54,969 nt of DNA, from NCBI GenBank assembly GCA_022750415.1, contig JAKIVT010000004.1, positions 1 to 54,969 of the forward strand, given 5' to 3'. Below the pieces are notes generated by a model. That model was not told the origin of the DNA and searched no databases. It saw nothing but the letters and a program-made list of their open reading frames with translations. The position numbers were made by a program, and so were the translations under genes. The stretch's first letter is position 1. Every line of letters starts with the position of its first letter. This stretch comes from Thermoplasmata archaeon. Its GTDB lineage: Archaea > Thermoplasmatota > Thermoplasmata > Lutacidiplasmatales > UBA184. Below, piece after piece: positions 8,076 to 17,422 of this stretch.

Positions 8076-9026
8076 GTGACAGGGTCCGGGGACCTGCCCA
8101 CGGTAGCCGCTGCTCCCAGCGGGCCCGCTGCCTGTTCGATGTGCGGCGCCCGGCATCGGGTGCTCGACGCCGCCCGGATGGAGGAGCACTGCGGAGAGTG
8201 CGGCCTCGTCTTCGAGGACGCGGCCATTATCGCCGCCCCGCCTCGGATCTCCGACGACCCCGGCTCCGATGGTTCCGGGCGGGGGATTGGTCCCTTTTCC
8301 ACTCCCGGCGGGAGCCGCCGGGCGCTCGGTTCGGTGTTGAGCGGCTCCCGAGACGGACAGGGCCGCCCGCTCGGGTGGCACCGCCGCTACGAGTTCCAGC
8401 ACCTCAACCGGGTATCCCGCCGGCAGACGTCCCGCGCGATCGAGGGCCCGTTGGAACGGTCCGAGGCTCGGACGGAGATCGGGCAGTGTGCAGCGCGACT
8501 CACACTGCCCCCGGTGGTCGTCCAAGAAGCCGAGCGAGTGTATCGGGAAGCCAAGGTCCGAGGTCTCTTCCGGGGCCGGAGCCTCCCTTCGAGCGTCGGC
8601 GCCACGCTCTACGCCGCATGTCGGCGCTACTCCTTGCCCCGCACCCTCGGGGAGGTCTCGAAAGCCGTTGGCGCCCGTCGGTCCGAGGTCGGACGGGCGT
8701 TCAAAGTTATCCAGCGCGGCGGCGCGGCCCCGGTCCAGGCGGTCGGCGCTCGCGCGTTCTTGGCCCGGTACGCGGAAGAGCTCGCGCTATCGGCCCAAGT
8801 TCGGCAGACCGTGGAAGAGATGCTCGAGGTCGCGCACGAGGACCCGGAGCTTTCCGGACTTTCCCCGCACGGGCTCGTGGCGGCCTTGATCTACCTGGCC
8901 GCGGAGCGGAACGGCGAGCGCCGGTCGCGAGCGCAGGTGGCGCGCGTGAGCGCCGTCACCGAAGTGACGCTCCGCTCGACCAGCCGGCTCGTCGAGCGGC
9001 TGTTGCACCGGACCGGCGCCGCGTAA
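8076..9026 (+). CDS. tfb: Transcription initiation factor B (TFB)
   Basis: A 316-residue TFIIB homologue that bridges TBP-bound promoter DNA and RNA polymerase. The N-terminal zinc ribbon has Cys20, Cys23, Cys39 and Cys42 (CSMC ... CGEC). The B-reader/linker is followed by two cyclin-like repeats, including SLPSSVGATLYAACRRYSLPRTL with the conserved ..GA.LY.ACR pattern, and SGLSPHGLVAALIYLAAER in the second repeat. The start is GTG at 8076; a TATA-like TCAAATACC sits about 28 bp upstream, so the mRNA is probably leaderless. No upstream ATG is in frame. Thermoplasmata often have more than one TFB, so this may be one of several. Confidence 0.93.
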   Translation: MTGSGDLPTVAAAPSGPAACSMCGARHRVLDAARMEEHCGECGLVFEDAAIIAAPPRISDDPGSDGSGRGIGPFSTPGGSRRALGSVLSGSRDGQGRPLGWHRRYEFQHLNRVSRRQTSRAIEGPLERSEARTEIGQCAARLTLPPVVVQEAERVYREAKVRGLFRGRSLPSSVGATLYAACRRYSLPRTLGEVSKAVGARRSEVGRAFKVIQRGGAAPVQAVGARAFLARYAEELALSAQVRQTVEEMLEVAHEDPELSGLSPHGLVAALIYLAAERNGERRSRAQVARVSAVTEVTLRSTSRLVERLLHRTGAA

Positions 9027-9038
9027 GGTCGGTCGACC

Positions 9039-9263
9039 TCACTTCGTGAGGTAGTAGCCCGCGGCTTTCTCGCGGACTTTCCGACGGGCGAACCCCTTCG
9101 TCTGGAGTTCCTGCAGCGCGTTCATCACCATCGTCTTCGGGAGCTTCACCGTCATCGTCACCCGCTCGGCGGTCCCCATCTTCTCGTCGCTGAGCATCCC
9201 CATCTCCTTCAGCGACTTGTACACCTTCACCGCGTTCGGTGAAAGCTCGTCCTCGATCGCCAT
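9039..9263 (-). CDS. Small winged-helix DNA-binding protein
   Basis: A 74-residue protein beginning MAIEDELSPNAVKVYKSLKE and ending AGYYLTK. The pattern (helix, TMTVKLPKTMVMNALQELQTKGFARRK as recognition helix, then a short beta wing with aromatic end) is that of a compact TrmB/MarR-type winged helix. I chose the ATG at 9263; a TATA-like GCTTATCTC lies about 37 bp upstream and GGAG precedes the start. It converges with tfb, 12 bp from its stop. Target genes are unknown. Confidence 0.7.
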   Translation of the reverse strand: MAIEDELSPNAVKVYKSLKEMGMLSDEKMGTAERVTMTVKLPKTMVMNALQELQTKGFARRKVREKAAGYYLTK

Positions 9264-9388
9264 TCTCCGTCCCCGGTCGGACCGACGGATGCGGTGAGAT
9301 AAGCGATTCCCCGTTCGGAGACTCGCCCACCGGCCCACCAACCTCCGGGCCGAAGGGGACATGACCGCGTCGCGGGTGGTCCGCCCTC

Positions 9389-10459
9389 GTGCCAAACCTC
9401 GGGCTGCTCCTCTGGGACGAACGCCTGCGGGCGTACGACTTCGGACCGGGTCACCCCTTCCAAATTCGATACCGGGCCGAGGCGGCGCGGAACTTGGGGG
9501 ACGGCGCAGCGAGCCCGGAACGGGGCGACCGACTCGCCTCCTCCGGGCCGATCGAGCCGGCGTCGCGGGAGTCCCTCAGCCGGTTCCACACCGCCGCGTA
9601 CCAGGACCAGGTGCACGAGTTTTCCGCGAGGCCCAGCGGCTCGTATCTGGACGGAGGCGACACGCCGGCCTTCCCCGGGTGTGAGGTGGCCGCCGCGCGG
9701 GTCGCGAACGCGGCCGTGAGGGGACTCGAGGCGATCTCGGAGGGGCGGTTCCGTCGGGCGTTTTCCCCCGCCGGTGGCCTCCACCACGCGCACCCGGACC
9801 GGGCGAGCGGTTTCTGCATCTACAACGACGTCGCGGTCGCCATCGCGAACGCCCTCCGGCCCGGCGGGCCGTATCGCCGCGTCGCGTACATCGACATCGA
9901 CGTCCACCACGGCGACGGGGTGATGTACGGTTTCTACGACGAGGGCCGGGTGCTCGACGTCGATTTCCATCAGGACGGACGGACGCTGTTTCCGGGAACG
10001 GGAGCGGCCTCGGAGACCGGCCGTAACGACGGATCCGGCCTCAAGGTGAATCTCCCCCTCCCCCCGGGGGCGGGCGACGGGACCCTCGTGCCCTTGTTCC
10101 GTCGTGTTGTCCCCCCGATGGTCCGGGACTTTCGGCCCGAGTGGATCGTTTTGCAACACGGGGTCGACGGCCACGCGGGCGACGGGCTCGGAGGGCTCGA
10201 GTACTCCGACGCGGGGTACGCCGCCGTCCTCGATACCGTCCTCGAGTTGGCCCAGGAGGTCTGCGGAGGGCGCCTGCTCGTCACGGGCGGAGGAGGGTAC
10301 GACCGCCACAACGTGTCCCGGGTGCTGAGCGCGGTCGGTCGGCGTCTCGCCCGGGAAGAACCGGAGACGGCCCTCGGGACGCCGGAGGAGGAGCCCTGGG
10401 TCGACACGGTTCTCCGGGACCTCGAACCCGCCCTAGGCCGTCGGTTCCCGTCCGAGTAA
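9389..10459 (+). CDS. acuC: Histone deacetylase superfamily / AcuC-like amidohydrolase
   Basis: A 356-residue zinc hydrolase of the arginase/deacetylase fold. Motifs in order are YDFGPGHPF, SPAGGLHHAHPDRASGFC (paired active-site histidines), YNDVAVAI, YIDIDVHHGDG (zinc Asp and His), VDFHQDG, and LQHGVDGHAGDGLGGLEYSD with the second zinc Asp, then GGGGYDRHN. This is the AcuC/class II deacetylase pattern. It should remove acyl groups from lysines, for instance on acetyl-CoA synthetase or chromatin proteins, or from polyamines; the substrate is not determined. The start is GTG. Confidence 0.88.
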   Translation: MPNLGLLLWDERLRAYDFGPGHPFQIRYRAEAARNLGDGAASPERGDRLASSGPIEPASRESLSRFHTAAYQDQVHEFSARPSGSYLDGGDTPAFPGCEVAAARVANAAVRGLEAISEGRFRRAFSPAGGLHHAHPDRASGFCIYNDVAVAIANALRPGGPYRRVAYIDIDVHHGDGVMYGFYDEGRVLDVDFHQDGRTLFPGTGAASETGRNDGSGLKVNLPLPPGAGDGTLVPLFRRVVPPMVRDFRPEWIVLQHGVDGHAGDGLGGLEYSDAGYAAVLDTVLELAQEVCGGRLLVTGGGGYDRHNVSRVLSAVGRRLAREEPETALGTPEEEPWVDTVLRDLEPALGRRFPSE

Positions 10460-10587
10460 CGCGGAATCGAAATCCGAGTTTGTCGCACTCGACGGAAACG
10501 GCGGGTTATCTACCGGGACCTGGTCGGACCGTCGCTCGGAGTTCGCGGCGGAGGCCCCGCCATCGAACCGGGCAAGGACGGACCGGG

Positions 10588-11379
10588 ATGCAACGAATCG
10601 AACCGAGAGGCGAGAGCAAGACCGAATTTGGCACACGCAAGGGGACGCGAGTCCGCGGGGGGCTCGCCCTCGTGCCGGCGTTGGCGGCGGCGGTGGTCCT
10701 CCTTCTCGTCCTCACCCCGTTCGGCCAGGCCGCCGCGGTGTTCCATCCGTCGACGTTCGTTCCACCGTACAACGGGAAAGGGCTCGTCCAGATCACGACC
10801 TCCACCCTGGGCTGCGGCGGGAAAGCGACCGTGGCGAAGGCCCCCAAGTTCACCACCTCGACGGGCGTGGCCACGGGCGCGGGTCGGGCGAAGGATTCCT
10901 CCTGCTCCTCTCCCCTGGGCTACACCTGGGCGAAGACCTCGCTCAGCTCGGGATACTTCTCGCGGCCGATGAGCCATCTGAGCGGGCTGCACCACGTCGT
11001 GGTCCAGTGGAAGGTAAGCTGGAACTCGACCGTTTCGGCCAACCTCGGGCCGGGCTTCAAGGGCGCGGCGTCGGCCTCCTCGTTCCTCGTCGCGACGCTC
11101 TATCTCCTCGACGAAACGAACGGGACGTACCTCCTGCCGTCGAGCGGCTGGAGCTTCCTCAGCTCCACCGTGAACGGGACCGTCCACTCCAGCTCATCGG
11201 CGACCTTCTCGATGTACCTCAACCAAACGCTGGTGTCGTCCCATACCTACGTCATCACGCCGGCGATCAATTGGGCAGAGTACGCCCAGGCGGGCTCCAC
11301 GGGGCACTGCAGCGCCAGCGCCTTCCTGAGCATCTCCGGGCCCGGTGGGACCAAGTTGTTGTCGGTGACGCTCACCTGA
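10588..11379 (+). CDS. Secreted or membrane-anchored hypothetical protein
   Basis: A 263-residue protein with a basic N-terminus and a hydrophobic segment (LALVPALAAAVVLLLVLTPFG, residues about 25-45) that should act as signal or anchor. The mature part is rich in Ser, Thr, Gly and Asn with several N-glycosylation sequons and a few cysteines, typical of archaeal surface proteins. No family is recognised. A TATA-like GGTTATCTA at about 10504 implies a leader of roughly 50 nt. It converges with the DEAD-box helicase gene. Confidence 0.65.
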   Translation: MQRIEPRGESKTEFGTRKGTRVRGGLALVPALAAAVVLLLVLTPFGQAAAVFHPSTFVPPYNGKGLVQITTSTLGCGGKATVAKAPKFTTSTGVATGAGRAKDSSCSSPLGYTWAKTSLSSGYFSRPMSHLSGLHHVVVQWKVSWNSTVSANLGPGFKGAASASSFLVATLYLLDETNGTYLLPSSGWSFLSSTVNGTVHSSSSATFSMYLNQTLVSSHTYVITPAINWAEYAQAGSTGHCSASAFLSISGPGGTKLLSVTLT

Positions 11380-11487
11380 GCGTCGGGACCACGATCCCGC
11401 GGCCAACCCGTTCCGGTCGTTCGCCGAGCGGCGGAGCGAAGGGCCGCGGACCGGTCGGGTCCGTGCGATTTCTCGCGGAGCAGCGAA

Positions 11488-12837
11488 CTACCAATTGGCG
11501 CGGCGTTCGCGCCGCGGTTCGGCGGCCGGTCGACTTGCGCCGCCGGACCGGCCCCGATTCGGAGGCCGCCCCCGACCCCGGTCGCGGTCGCCCCGCGGTG
11601 GGCCTCGGCGCTCCCCGCGTCGGCCCCCGCCGCCGCGGAACTGACCGGCGCCCGCCTCGGAACGGTCCGGAGCCGCCCGCTTGTAATCGAATCCCGGGAT
11701 CAGGGCCCGGCGGATCTCCACGCCGAGGCGCTGCTCGATCCGGTGCATGTCGTCCTCCTCTTCCCGGCCGACGAGGGAGAACGCATCGCCCAGGCGCTGG
11801 GCCCGGGCGGTCCGTCCGACCCGGTGGATGTACACGTCGGGTTCGCCCGGCACATCGTAGTTCACCACGTGGCTGACCCCCTCGACATCGATCCCTCGGG
11901 CCGCGATGTCGGTGGCCACGAGGACCCGGTGGTGGCCGGTCTTGAACCCGTCGAGCGCCTTGACCCGCTGCGACTGGCTGCGGTCGCCGTGGATCACGGT
12001 GGCGTTGACGCCCTTGAGCGTCAACTGGCGGGCCAGCCGGTCGGCCCGGTGCTTGGTGCGAGTGAACACCAGGACGCTCGTCATCGTCTGGTCGGTCAAC
12101 AGTTCCACGAGCAGGTCGGTCTTGAGGTGGGTCGGGACGGGAAGGGCGAGGTGCGAGACCCCAACGGCGGCGGCCGCCGTGGAGTCGACCTGGACGGTCT
12201 TCGGCTCGTTGAGGAAATCTCGCGCGAGGCGGACGACCTCGGGGGGCATCGTCGCGCTGAACAGCATCGTCTGCCTCCGCCGGGGCAACCGGGAGAGGAT
12301 CCGCCGGACGTCCGGAAGGAATCCCATGTCGAGCATCCGGTCCGCCTCGTCGAGGACGAGGATCTCGAGGTTCGTGAAATTCACGTAGCCGCGGCTCATG
12401 TGGTCGAGACGGCGACCCGGGGTCGCCACGACGATTTCCGCGCCCCCGCGGAGGGCCCGCTCCTGTTCGCCCATCCCGACGCCCCCGTACACCGCCGCGC
12501 CATGGAGGCGCGTGTGCCGGCCGAGCTTGTCGAGGAACTCGTTCGCTTGGAGGGCGAGCTCCCGGGTCGGGGTGAGCACGAGCGCCAGGATCCGGCCGGG
12601 GGGATGGTCGAGCAGGCGCTCCAGGATCGGAAGGAGGAAGGCGGCGGTCTTGCCCGTCCCGGTCTGGGCGGTACCGATGAGGTCGCGGCCCAAGACGGCG
12701 TCGGGGATCGTGCGGCTTTGGATGGGGGTCGGCTCGGTGTACCCAAGCTCCCGGACTCCCGCCCGGATCGTGGGGTGGAGGGGCATGTCCTCGAACGAGG
12801 TCGGCTGGGACGGGCGTTTCTCTGGGTCGGTCGGCAT
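11488..12837 (-). CDS. DEAD-box ATP-dependent RNA helicase
   Basis: A 449-residue RNA helicase with all core motifs: Q motif (FEDMPLHPTI..GY..PTPIQ), motif I AQTGTGKT, Ia PTRELA, TPGR, DEAD, SAT, then in the second RecA domain VLVFTRTKHRAD, ATDIAARGIDV and YIHRVGRTARA. A C-terminal tail of about 60 residues is rich in Arg and Gly (RGGGGRRGERRGPPRG), an RNA-binding RGG-type extension. It likely unwinds structured RNA, for example in ribosome assembly or mRNA turnover. TATA-like TGTTAATCC centred 28 bp before the ATG indicates a leaderless mRNA. Confidence 0.94.
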   Translation of the reverse strand: MPTDPEKRPSQPTSFEDMPLHPTIRAGVRELGYTEPTPIQSRTIPDAVLGRDLIGTAQTGTGKTAAFLLPILERLLDHPPGRILALVLTPTRELALQANEFLDKLGRHTRLHGAAVYGGVGMGEQERALRGGAEIVVATPGRRLDHMSRGYVNFTNLEILVLDEADRMLDMGFLPDVRRILSRLPRRRQTMLFSATMPPEVVRLARDFLNEPKTVQVDSTAAAAVGVSHLALPVPTHLKTDLLVELLTDQTMTSVLVFTRTKHRADRLARQLTLKGVNATVIHGDRSQSQRVKALDGFKTGHHRVLVATDIAARGIDVEGVSHVVNYDVPGEPDVYIHRVGRTARAQRLGDAFSLVGREEEDDMHRIEQRLGVEIRRALIPGFDYKRAAPDRSEAGAGQFRGGGGRRGERRGPPRGDRDRGRGRPPNRGRSGGASRPAAEPRRERRANW

Positions 12838-13005
12838 CTTGGCGGTGGCACCACTGGGGGGGATTAACAGTACCCCCGGGGCCCGCGCCGCGTCCGTGCC
12901 CCGAGTTAGGTTGGGCCAAGAGACGGTTCCCGGGACCGATAATGCGCCTCGGTCGGTCGGCTCGATCGGGTCCGACTGGGAGGGTCACCAACGGCCGATT
13001 CGCCC

Positions 13006-14094
13006 CTAGAACCGACGTCCAGTGGTCGGGCGGTCGAGCCATTCAGCGTCCGTGGCGCGCACTCCTTCCCAGAGGTCCGCCGCGTCGAGCGCCCCGTCTC
13101 GCCCATCCAGACGCTGAAGGACGCTCGCCCGGGAAAGGACCGTGGCCGCGGTTCGGATGAGGTCCGCCGCGAGTCCTTCCTCCACCGACCCTTCCGGAGC
13201 CTCCTGGGCGAGCACCCCCTCCACCGCGTCGTCGCGTTCCAGAAGATAGTGGAGGTAGCCGCGGAGGAGTTGCTCCCCCTGGGTGGTCACCTCCGGGGTC
13301 GCGGTGGGGGGTGGAATCACTCCCAAAGTCCCCGGCTCGTCCCCGACCTCCGAGAGCTCGAACAGCATCCACCCGCCCGCATGGGTGGCGAAGGCGACTC
13401 GGCCATGGCCGGGGACGAAGGTGACCGGCAACCCCGCCAAGCCGTCCGACGGATCGGGCGGCTCCTCCGAAGGAAAGTCCTCGTCGACCGGCCACGGAAG
13501 CTCCCGGTGGAGACCCGCCCGGAGCGCGGCCAGGTCGTGGAGCGAGATGGACCGACCCCGACGGATCGCGTGCCGGTCGAGCTCCCGTTCCGTCCCCGAC
13601 CGGACCCATTCGGCGTCGGCGGCGTCGAGCTCGGCATCGAGGCCCCGGGGGCCAACGGGGATGGGCGGCCCCCCGCTCCACCGAAGGATACCGGCGGCGT
13701 CGATCCCCGGGCAGGAGAGCACGAGGCTCGCCTGGGCCCGGTCGGATACGTGCACCGTGATTGGAAACTGCTGGCAGGGCGTTGGGCGGGCCGCGTGGGC
13801 CCGGCAGCGGGTATCGGTCAGGAGCTCGCAGGCGCCCCCGTTCGGCCGGCTCGTCAGAAACGCCCATCCGCGCGCGCCCTCCACGAACTCGAGCTCGGGC
13901 TCGATCTGCACCAGCTGGTGGCGCTCGGCCGCGGTCACCGCCGGTTCCGCGAAGCAGCAGAGCCCGCAGCCCGGCCGGCACTGAAATCGGAAACCGCCGA
14001 GGAGGGCGAGGTCGATCCGGGGAAGCGCCAAGGGGATGTCGAGTCCCTCAGCGGCGACGGGCGGGCGGAGGGGGGAGGTCGCGGGGCGGAGCAT
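13006..14094 (-). CDS. YkgJ-family cysteine-cluster protein
   Basis: A 362-residue protein with the YkgJ/CxxxCxxCC signature: FQCRPGCGLCC (Cys39, 43, 46, 47) and, further on, Cys89, Cys97 and Cys107 (the last in RPTPCQQFPI). These cysteines are expected to bind a metal, probably zinc or an Fe-S cluster. The remaining 250 residues are a long C-terminal region without recognised motifs. Its start lies 47 bp inside the 3' end of the upstream gene on the same strand, so the two are probably one operon. The reaction is not known. Confidence 0.8.
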   Translation of the reverse strand: MLRPATSPLRPPVAAEGLDIPLALPRIDLALLGGFRFQCRPGCGLCCFAEPAVTAAERHQLVQIEPELEFVEGARGWAFLTSRPNGGACELLTDTRCRAHAARPTPCQQFPITVHVSDRAQASLVLSCPGIDAAGILRWSGGPPIPVGPRGLDAELDAADAEWVRSGTERELDRHAIRRGRSISLHDLAALRAGLHRELPWPVDEDFPSEEPPDPSDGLAGLPVTFVPGHGRVAFATHAGGWMLFELSEVGDEPGTLGVIPPPTATPEVTTQGEQLLRGYLHYLLERDDAVEGVLAQEAPEGSVEEGLAADLIRTAATVLSRASVLQRLDGRDGALDAADLWEGVRATDAEWLDRPTTGRRF

Positions 14095-14983
14095 ACGCGC
14101 ACGACGCCGGAGGAGCCGGACACTGCGCGGCCGACGCGGGCTGGACGATCGCGTTGAGGAAGAACCCGTACTCGAAGGCCGGGGGAAAGGCGGTGGTCCC
14201 GCCGAGGAACGCGCCGACGGAGTCGAAGTACGCCCGGATCACCGTCTGGCAATTGGGGCCGCACGGGTCGCAGACCTCGGGGTTGGCGAGGTCGGCCGAT
14301 GGGTCGACGGCCATCTCGGCCATCTCGTGGCTCAACGCGAGGGCGAACGTGTCCGTCGGGTCGGGGACCGTCAGGTTCTGCCCGAGGACGTTGACGAAGA
14401 GGTACGGGACGTTGGCCTTCCCGTGGTACCCCAGGACGCCCCGACTCGCGTCGGCGTCGGTGTTCAGAGGTCCGGGAGGATTGAGGACGACCACCGCCGA
14501 GGAATCCGCGGGCAAGCCCCCGGACGCCACCAAGCCGTTCACCCATTCCTGCAGGGTCGTATCGTTGTACACGCCCTTCGGGACCGAAACCGGGAGTTCC
14601 AGGGTGACCTCGGAAACGGCGAGCGAGTTCGGCCCGTACTGGGCCGCGTACTGGGAGATCGGACCGACTGCGCTCCCGGCGAACTTCCGAGCGGTCGCCA
14701 GATCCGCCGGGGAAAGCGCGTACTGTTTGCTCCCGGCCTGGACGGTGAGGTGAGCGAACGTGAGCGATCCCTGGAACAACGGGGCGACCGCCCGAGTGCC
14801 GACGGCCGGAAGCGTGCCGGGGGCAAGCGCATCCCGGAGGACGAACCGGATCGATGGGTCGGTCCCCTCGAGGAGGTTCGCGAATCCCGAGAGCGGTTCC
14901 ACGGCGGGGACGATGTCCGGACGGGTCGACTGGAGGTGGCGAGCGACCTTGAGCGACCGCGTGGCGCAGGTCCGGTCGGGCAT
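14048..14983 (-). CDS. Zincin-like protein with HEMAE motif
   Basis: A 311-residue protein with the stretch ALSHEMAEMAVDPSADLANP: HEMAE at residues 219-223 resembles a zinc-binding HExxE/HExxH metallopeptidase helix, followed by DP and a cysteine group CDPCGPNC (Cys238, 241, 245) that may hold a second metal. Similar SHE.AE...DP segments occur in uncharacterised bacterial secreted proteins. No signal peptide is visible here. The start is supported by a strong ribosome-binding sequence GAGGAGG a few bases before the ATG, unlike most genes in the window. It overlaps the YkgJ-like gene. Peptidase activity is an inference. Confidence 0.65.
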   Translation of the reverse strand: MPDRTCATRSLKVARHLQSTRPDIVPAVEPLSGFANLLEGTDPSIRFVLRDALAPGTLPAVGTRAVAPLFQGSLTFAHLTVQAGSKQYALSPADLATARKFAGSAVGPISQYAAQYGPNSLAVSEVTLELPVSVPKGVYNDTTLQEWVNGLVASGGLPADSSAVVVLNPPGPLNTDADASRGVLGYHGKANVPYLFVNVLGQNLTVPDPTDTFALALSHEMAEMAVDPSADLANPEVCDPCGPNCQTVIRAYFDSVGAFLGGTTAFPPAFEYGFFLNAIVQPASAAQCPAPPASCAYAPPRDLPPPPARRR

Positions 14984-15041
14984 CGACCTTCCTCCTCTTC
15001 GTTCGCGAGTCGACTCGGGGCCGGGGGGTCGCCGGGGGCGG

Positions 15042-15386
15042 TTAGACCCGGTGCCGGCAGTGGAGCTGGATCCGGTCGGAGAGCGCCGGGAATTGCCACG
15101 GTTTCCCGAATCCCCCGACTTCCGTATGTCCGGCCTTCTTCGACCAGTAGAACCAGTCGTCGCACACTCCCTCGCTGCGCTCCACGATCATACCGGAGCT
15201 CTCGATGCGGGCCGACCGGGCGAGATGGTTGAGCGCCCGCTGGGTTTCGACGAGGATGTCCTCGCCCATGTGCTTGAGGCCGACCTGGTCGTACATCTCG
15301 TGAACGCACCACGGTTGTTCCGGGTGCTCGTTGAGGTACTTCTCGAGGTCGTTCATCAGGGGGCCGAGCGTATCGTCCTCCGCCAT
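15042..15386 (-). CDS. Conserved-looking hypothetical protein
   Basis: A 114-residue acidic, soluble protein. The first half (MNDLEKYLNEHPEQPWCVHE, then NHLARSARIE) looks like a small helical, possibly winged-helix fold in which a helix-turn-helix is followed by a short beta hairpin ending VCDDWFYWSKK. No family is recognised. It is a single gene between the zincin-like gene and the antiporter, all on the minus strand. Confidence 0.6.
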   Translation of the reverse strand: MAEDDTLGPLMNDLEKYLNEHPEQPWCVHEMYDQVGLKHMGEDILVETQRALNHLARSARIESSGMIVERSEGVCDDWFYWSKKAGHTEVGGFGKPWQFPALSDRIQLHCRHRV

Positions 15387-15468
15387 GGCGAGGGCGAGCG
15401 GGTTCGCGGTACATGAACGCTCCGGCGACGACGAAGGGTCGGGATTCGCGGGGCACCCCGAGGGCCGT

Positions 15469-16671
15469 TCATTCGGTCGAGGACGAGGGGGCGGGGGATT
15501 CGCCCGCCCGCCACCCGTACCGGAGGAAGTACGGACGCAGGAACGTCATCACGATGGTGAAGGCGCCGACCAGAGGGAGGACGACCGCGGTGGTGGCGCC
15601 GACGTCCAAACCGCCCTTCGCGACGACCAGGGAAAGTTCGCCCCCGGCCGCCGAGAGACCCCAGGCCGTTCGCGTGCTCGTGGTCCGGGGCAGGTCCGTC
15701 GCCCGGGCGGCGAGGTAGGTCGTCAGCCACTTCGAGACGAACGCCGTGGCAATCAGGACGAGCAGCAGGAAGAGAATCGACGGCAGCAGCTCGATGTCCA
15801 TGAGCGCGCCCATCGAGACGAAGAAGATCGCGGCGAACAGGTCCTTGAGCGGCGCGAACCGGCTCCGGGCCAGGTCCTGGTGGCGCGATTCCGCCACCAA
15901 CACGCCCCCGAGGAACGCGCCGGTGGCGACCGAGATTCCAATCAGGTTCGACAAGATCGATAGGCCGAACGCGACTCCGAGGGTCGCCACGAGCAGGAGG
16001 TCGGTTCGGCCGGTGGCGGCGACCAGGTCGATGAGACGTGGCACGGTCCGGGACCCAAGGACGATGGCGCCAACGAGGAACGCGATGACCAGTCCGAGGG
16101 AGATGAGAATCCCCAGGACCGAGAGGTGCCCGGTCGAGGCGACCGATTGGAGGATGGCGAGGGCGGAGACCACAATGACGTCCTCCACGACCGTGATGCC
16201 CAGGATCACCCCCGCGTCCGATCCCCGGACCACCCCCATCTCCTCGAGGGCCTGCGAGAGGAGGATGGTGCTGGTCACCGAGACGGCCAGCCCGACGAAG
16301 AGGCTGTTGAACTCCGAAAGCCCCAGCCCGAGCGCGACGATCGTACCGGCCGCGAACGTGCCGAGCGACTCGGCGAGGGCGATCACGATCGCGCGCCGGC
16401 CCACGGATCGCAGCCGGGCGATGGGGTACTCGAGCCCGACGGCGAACAGCAGGAACACGATGCCAATCTCGGCGAACAGGTTGAGGATGTCCGGATGGCT
16501 AAGGAGATTCACCGGTGGGGTGTACGGCCCGACAATCATTCCGGCGACGACGTACCCGAGGATGAGCGGCTGGCGAAGTTTGTAGGAGAGCAGAGCCATC
16601 GCGAGCGCGACAATCATGACGATGGCGAGGTCCTGGATCACCTGGACCGCTTCGAGCGTCACGGCGGACAC
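15469..16671 (-). CDS. CPA2-family cation:proton antiporter (KefB/NapA-like)
   Basis: A 400-residue membrane protein with about twelve predicted helices. The family pattern is visible: LILGYVVAGMIVGP, IGIVFLLFAVGLEY, SVTSTILLSQAL, ITVVEDVIVV (acidic ion site) and GAFLGGVLVAES. No RCK or TrkA domain is attached, so it is the transport module only. It should exchange Na+ or K+ for protons. The start is GTG at 16671; the TATA-like GGTAGATAG about 24 bp upstream points to a leaderless mRNA. Confidence 0.88.
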   Translation of the reverse strand: MSAVTLEAVQVIQDLAIVMIVALAMALLSYKLRQPLILGYVVAGMIVGPYTPPVNLLSHPDILNLFAEIGIVFLLFAVGLEYPIARLRSVGRRAIVIALAESLGTFAAGTIVALGLGLSEFNSLFVGLAVSVTSTILLSQALEEMGVVRGSDAGVILGITVVEDVIVVSALAILQSVASTGHLSVLGILISLGLVIAFLVGAIVLGSRTVPRLIDLVAATGRTDLLLVATLGVAFGLSILSNLIGISVATGAFLGGVLVAESRHQDLARSRFAPLKDLFAAIFFVSMGALMDIELLPSILFLLLVLIATAFVSKWLTTYLAARATDLPRTTSTRTAWGLSAAGGELSLVVAKGGLDVGATTAVVLPLVGAFTIVMTFLRPYFLRYGWRAGESPAPSSSTE

Positions 16672-16743
16672 TCGATGGCCCCCTTGGGCTATCTACCCGC
16701 AGGGCGGGCGGACGTCGGGCGCACCCGAGCGCGGTCGAGTTGG

Positions 16744-17307
16744 CTAGCGGGGGCGGGCGAGAAGAAATCCCCGAGACTCGAGATGCGTGAGGATCAGGGA
16801 CGCCGCGGACTCCGGGGTCCCGGTGGCGGTGTCGACGACGAGGTCGGGGTTCAACGGCTCCTCGAACGGGTCGTCGACGCCCGTGAACTTCTTGAGCGAC
16901 CCCTCGCCGGCCCGCTTGTACAGACCCTTGTTGTCCCGGGCCTTGCAGACCTCCGTCGGGCACTGGAGCCAGATCTCGGCGAAGTGATCGCTCGCGACCG
17001 CGCGGGCGGCCTGCCGCGAGGTCTCGTACGGCGTGATCATCGCGACAACGACCCCGACCCCATTGCGGGCGAGCATCCGCGCTACGTAGCTCACCCGACG
17101 GGCGTGGAACTCCCGGTCCTTCCGCGTGTAGCCGAGCTCCGGGGAGAACATCGCGCGCACCTCGTCCCCATCGAGGACCTCGACGCGGAATCCCGACGAC
17201 TTCAACTTCTGCGCCACGAGTCGGGAGAGGGTCGACTTGCCCGATCCCGGGATTCCCTCGATCCACGCGACGAACCCGTGTCCGCCCGGGCCAGGGGCCT
17301 CTGCCAC
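16744..17307 (-). CDS. cysC: Adenylylsulfate kinase
   Basis: A 187-residue APS kinase that phosphorylates adenylylsulfate to PAPS. It has the Walker A GIPGSGKST (residues 18-26), LDGDEVR, YTRKDREFHARRVSYVARML and the late NKGLYKRA..G..KKFTGVDDPFEEP segment typical of CysC. I placed the start at GTG 17307 because a TATA-like AAACTATTT is centred about 29 bp upstream of it; the frame is open to 17334, but that start would lie before the predicted transcription start. No sulfurylase or PAPS reductase gene is nearby. Confidence 0.92.
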   Translation of the reverse strand: MAEAPGPGGHGFVAWIEGIPGSGKSTLSRLVAQKLKSSGFRVEVLDGDEVRAMFSPELGYTRKDREFHARRVSYVARMLARNGVGVVVAMITPYETSRQAARAVASDHFAEIWLQCPTEVCKARDNKGLYKRAGEGSLKKFTGVDDPFEEPLNPDLVVDTATGTPESAASLILTHLESRGFLLARPR

Positions 17308-17422
17308 GAGACCGGTCTTCCCCCGCGCGCCCAAATAGTTTCGCCCCGCGGACGCTCGGAAGGTCCAACGCGGCGCTCTCGGGCAGAGGGGGCGAGCGTC
17401 CCGACTCCGCTCTCATTGCGCA

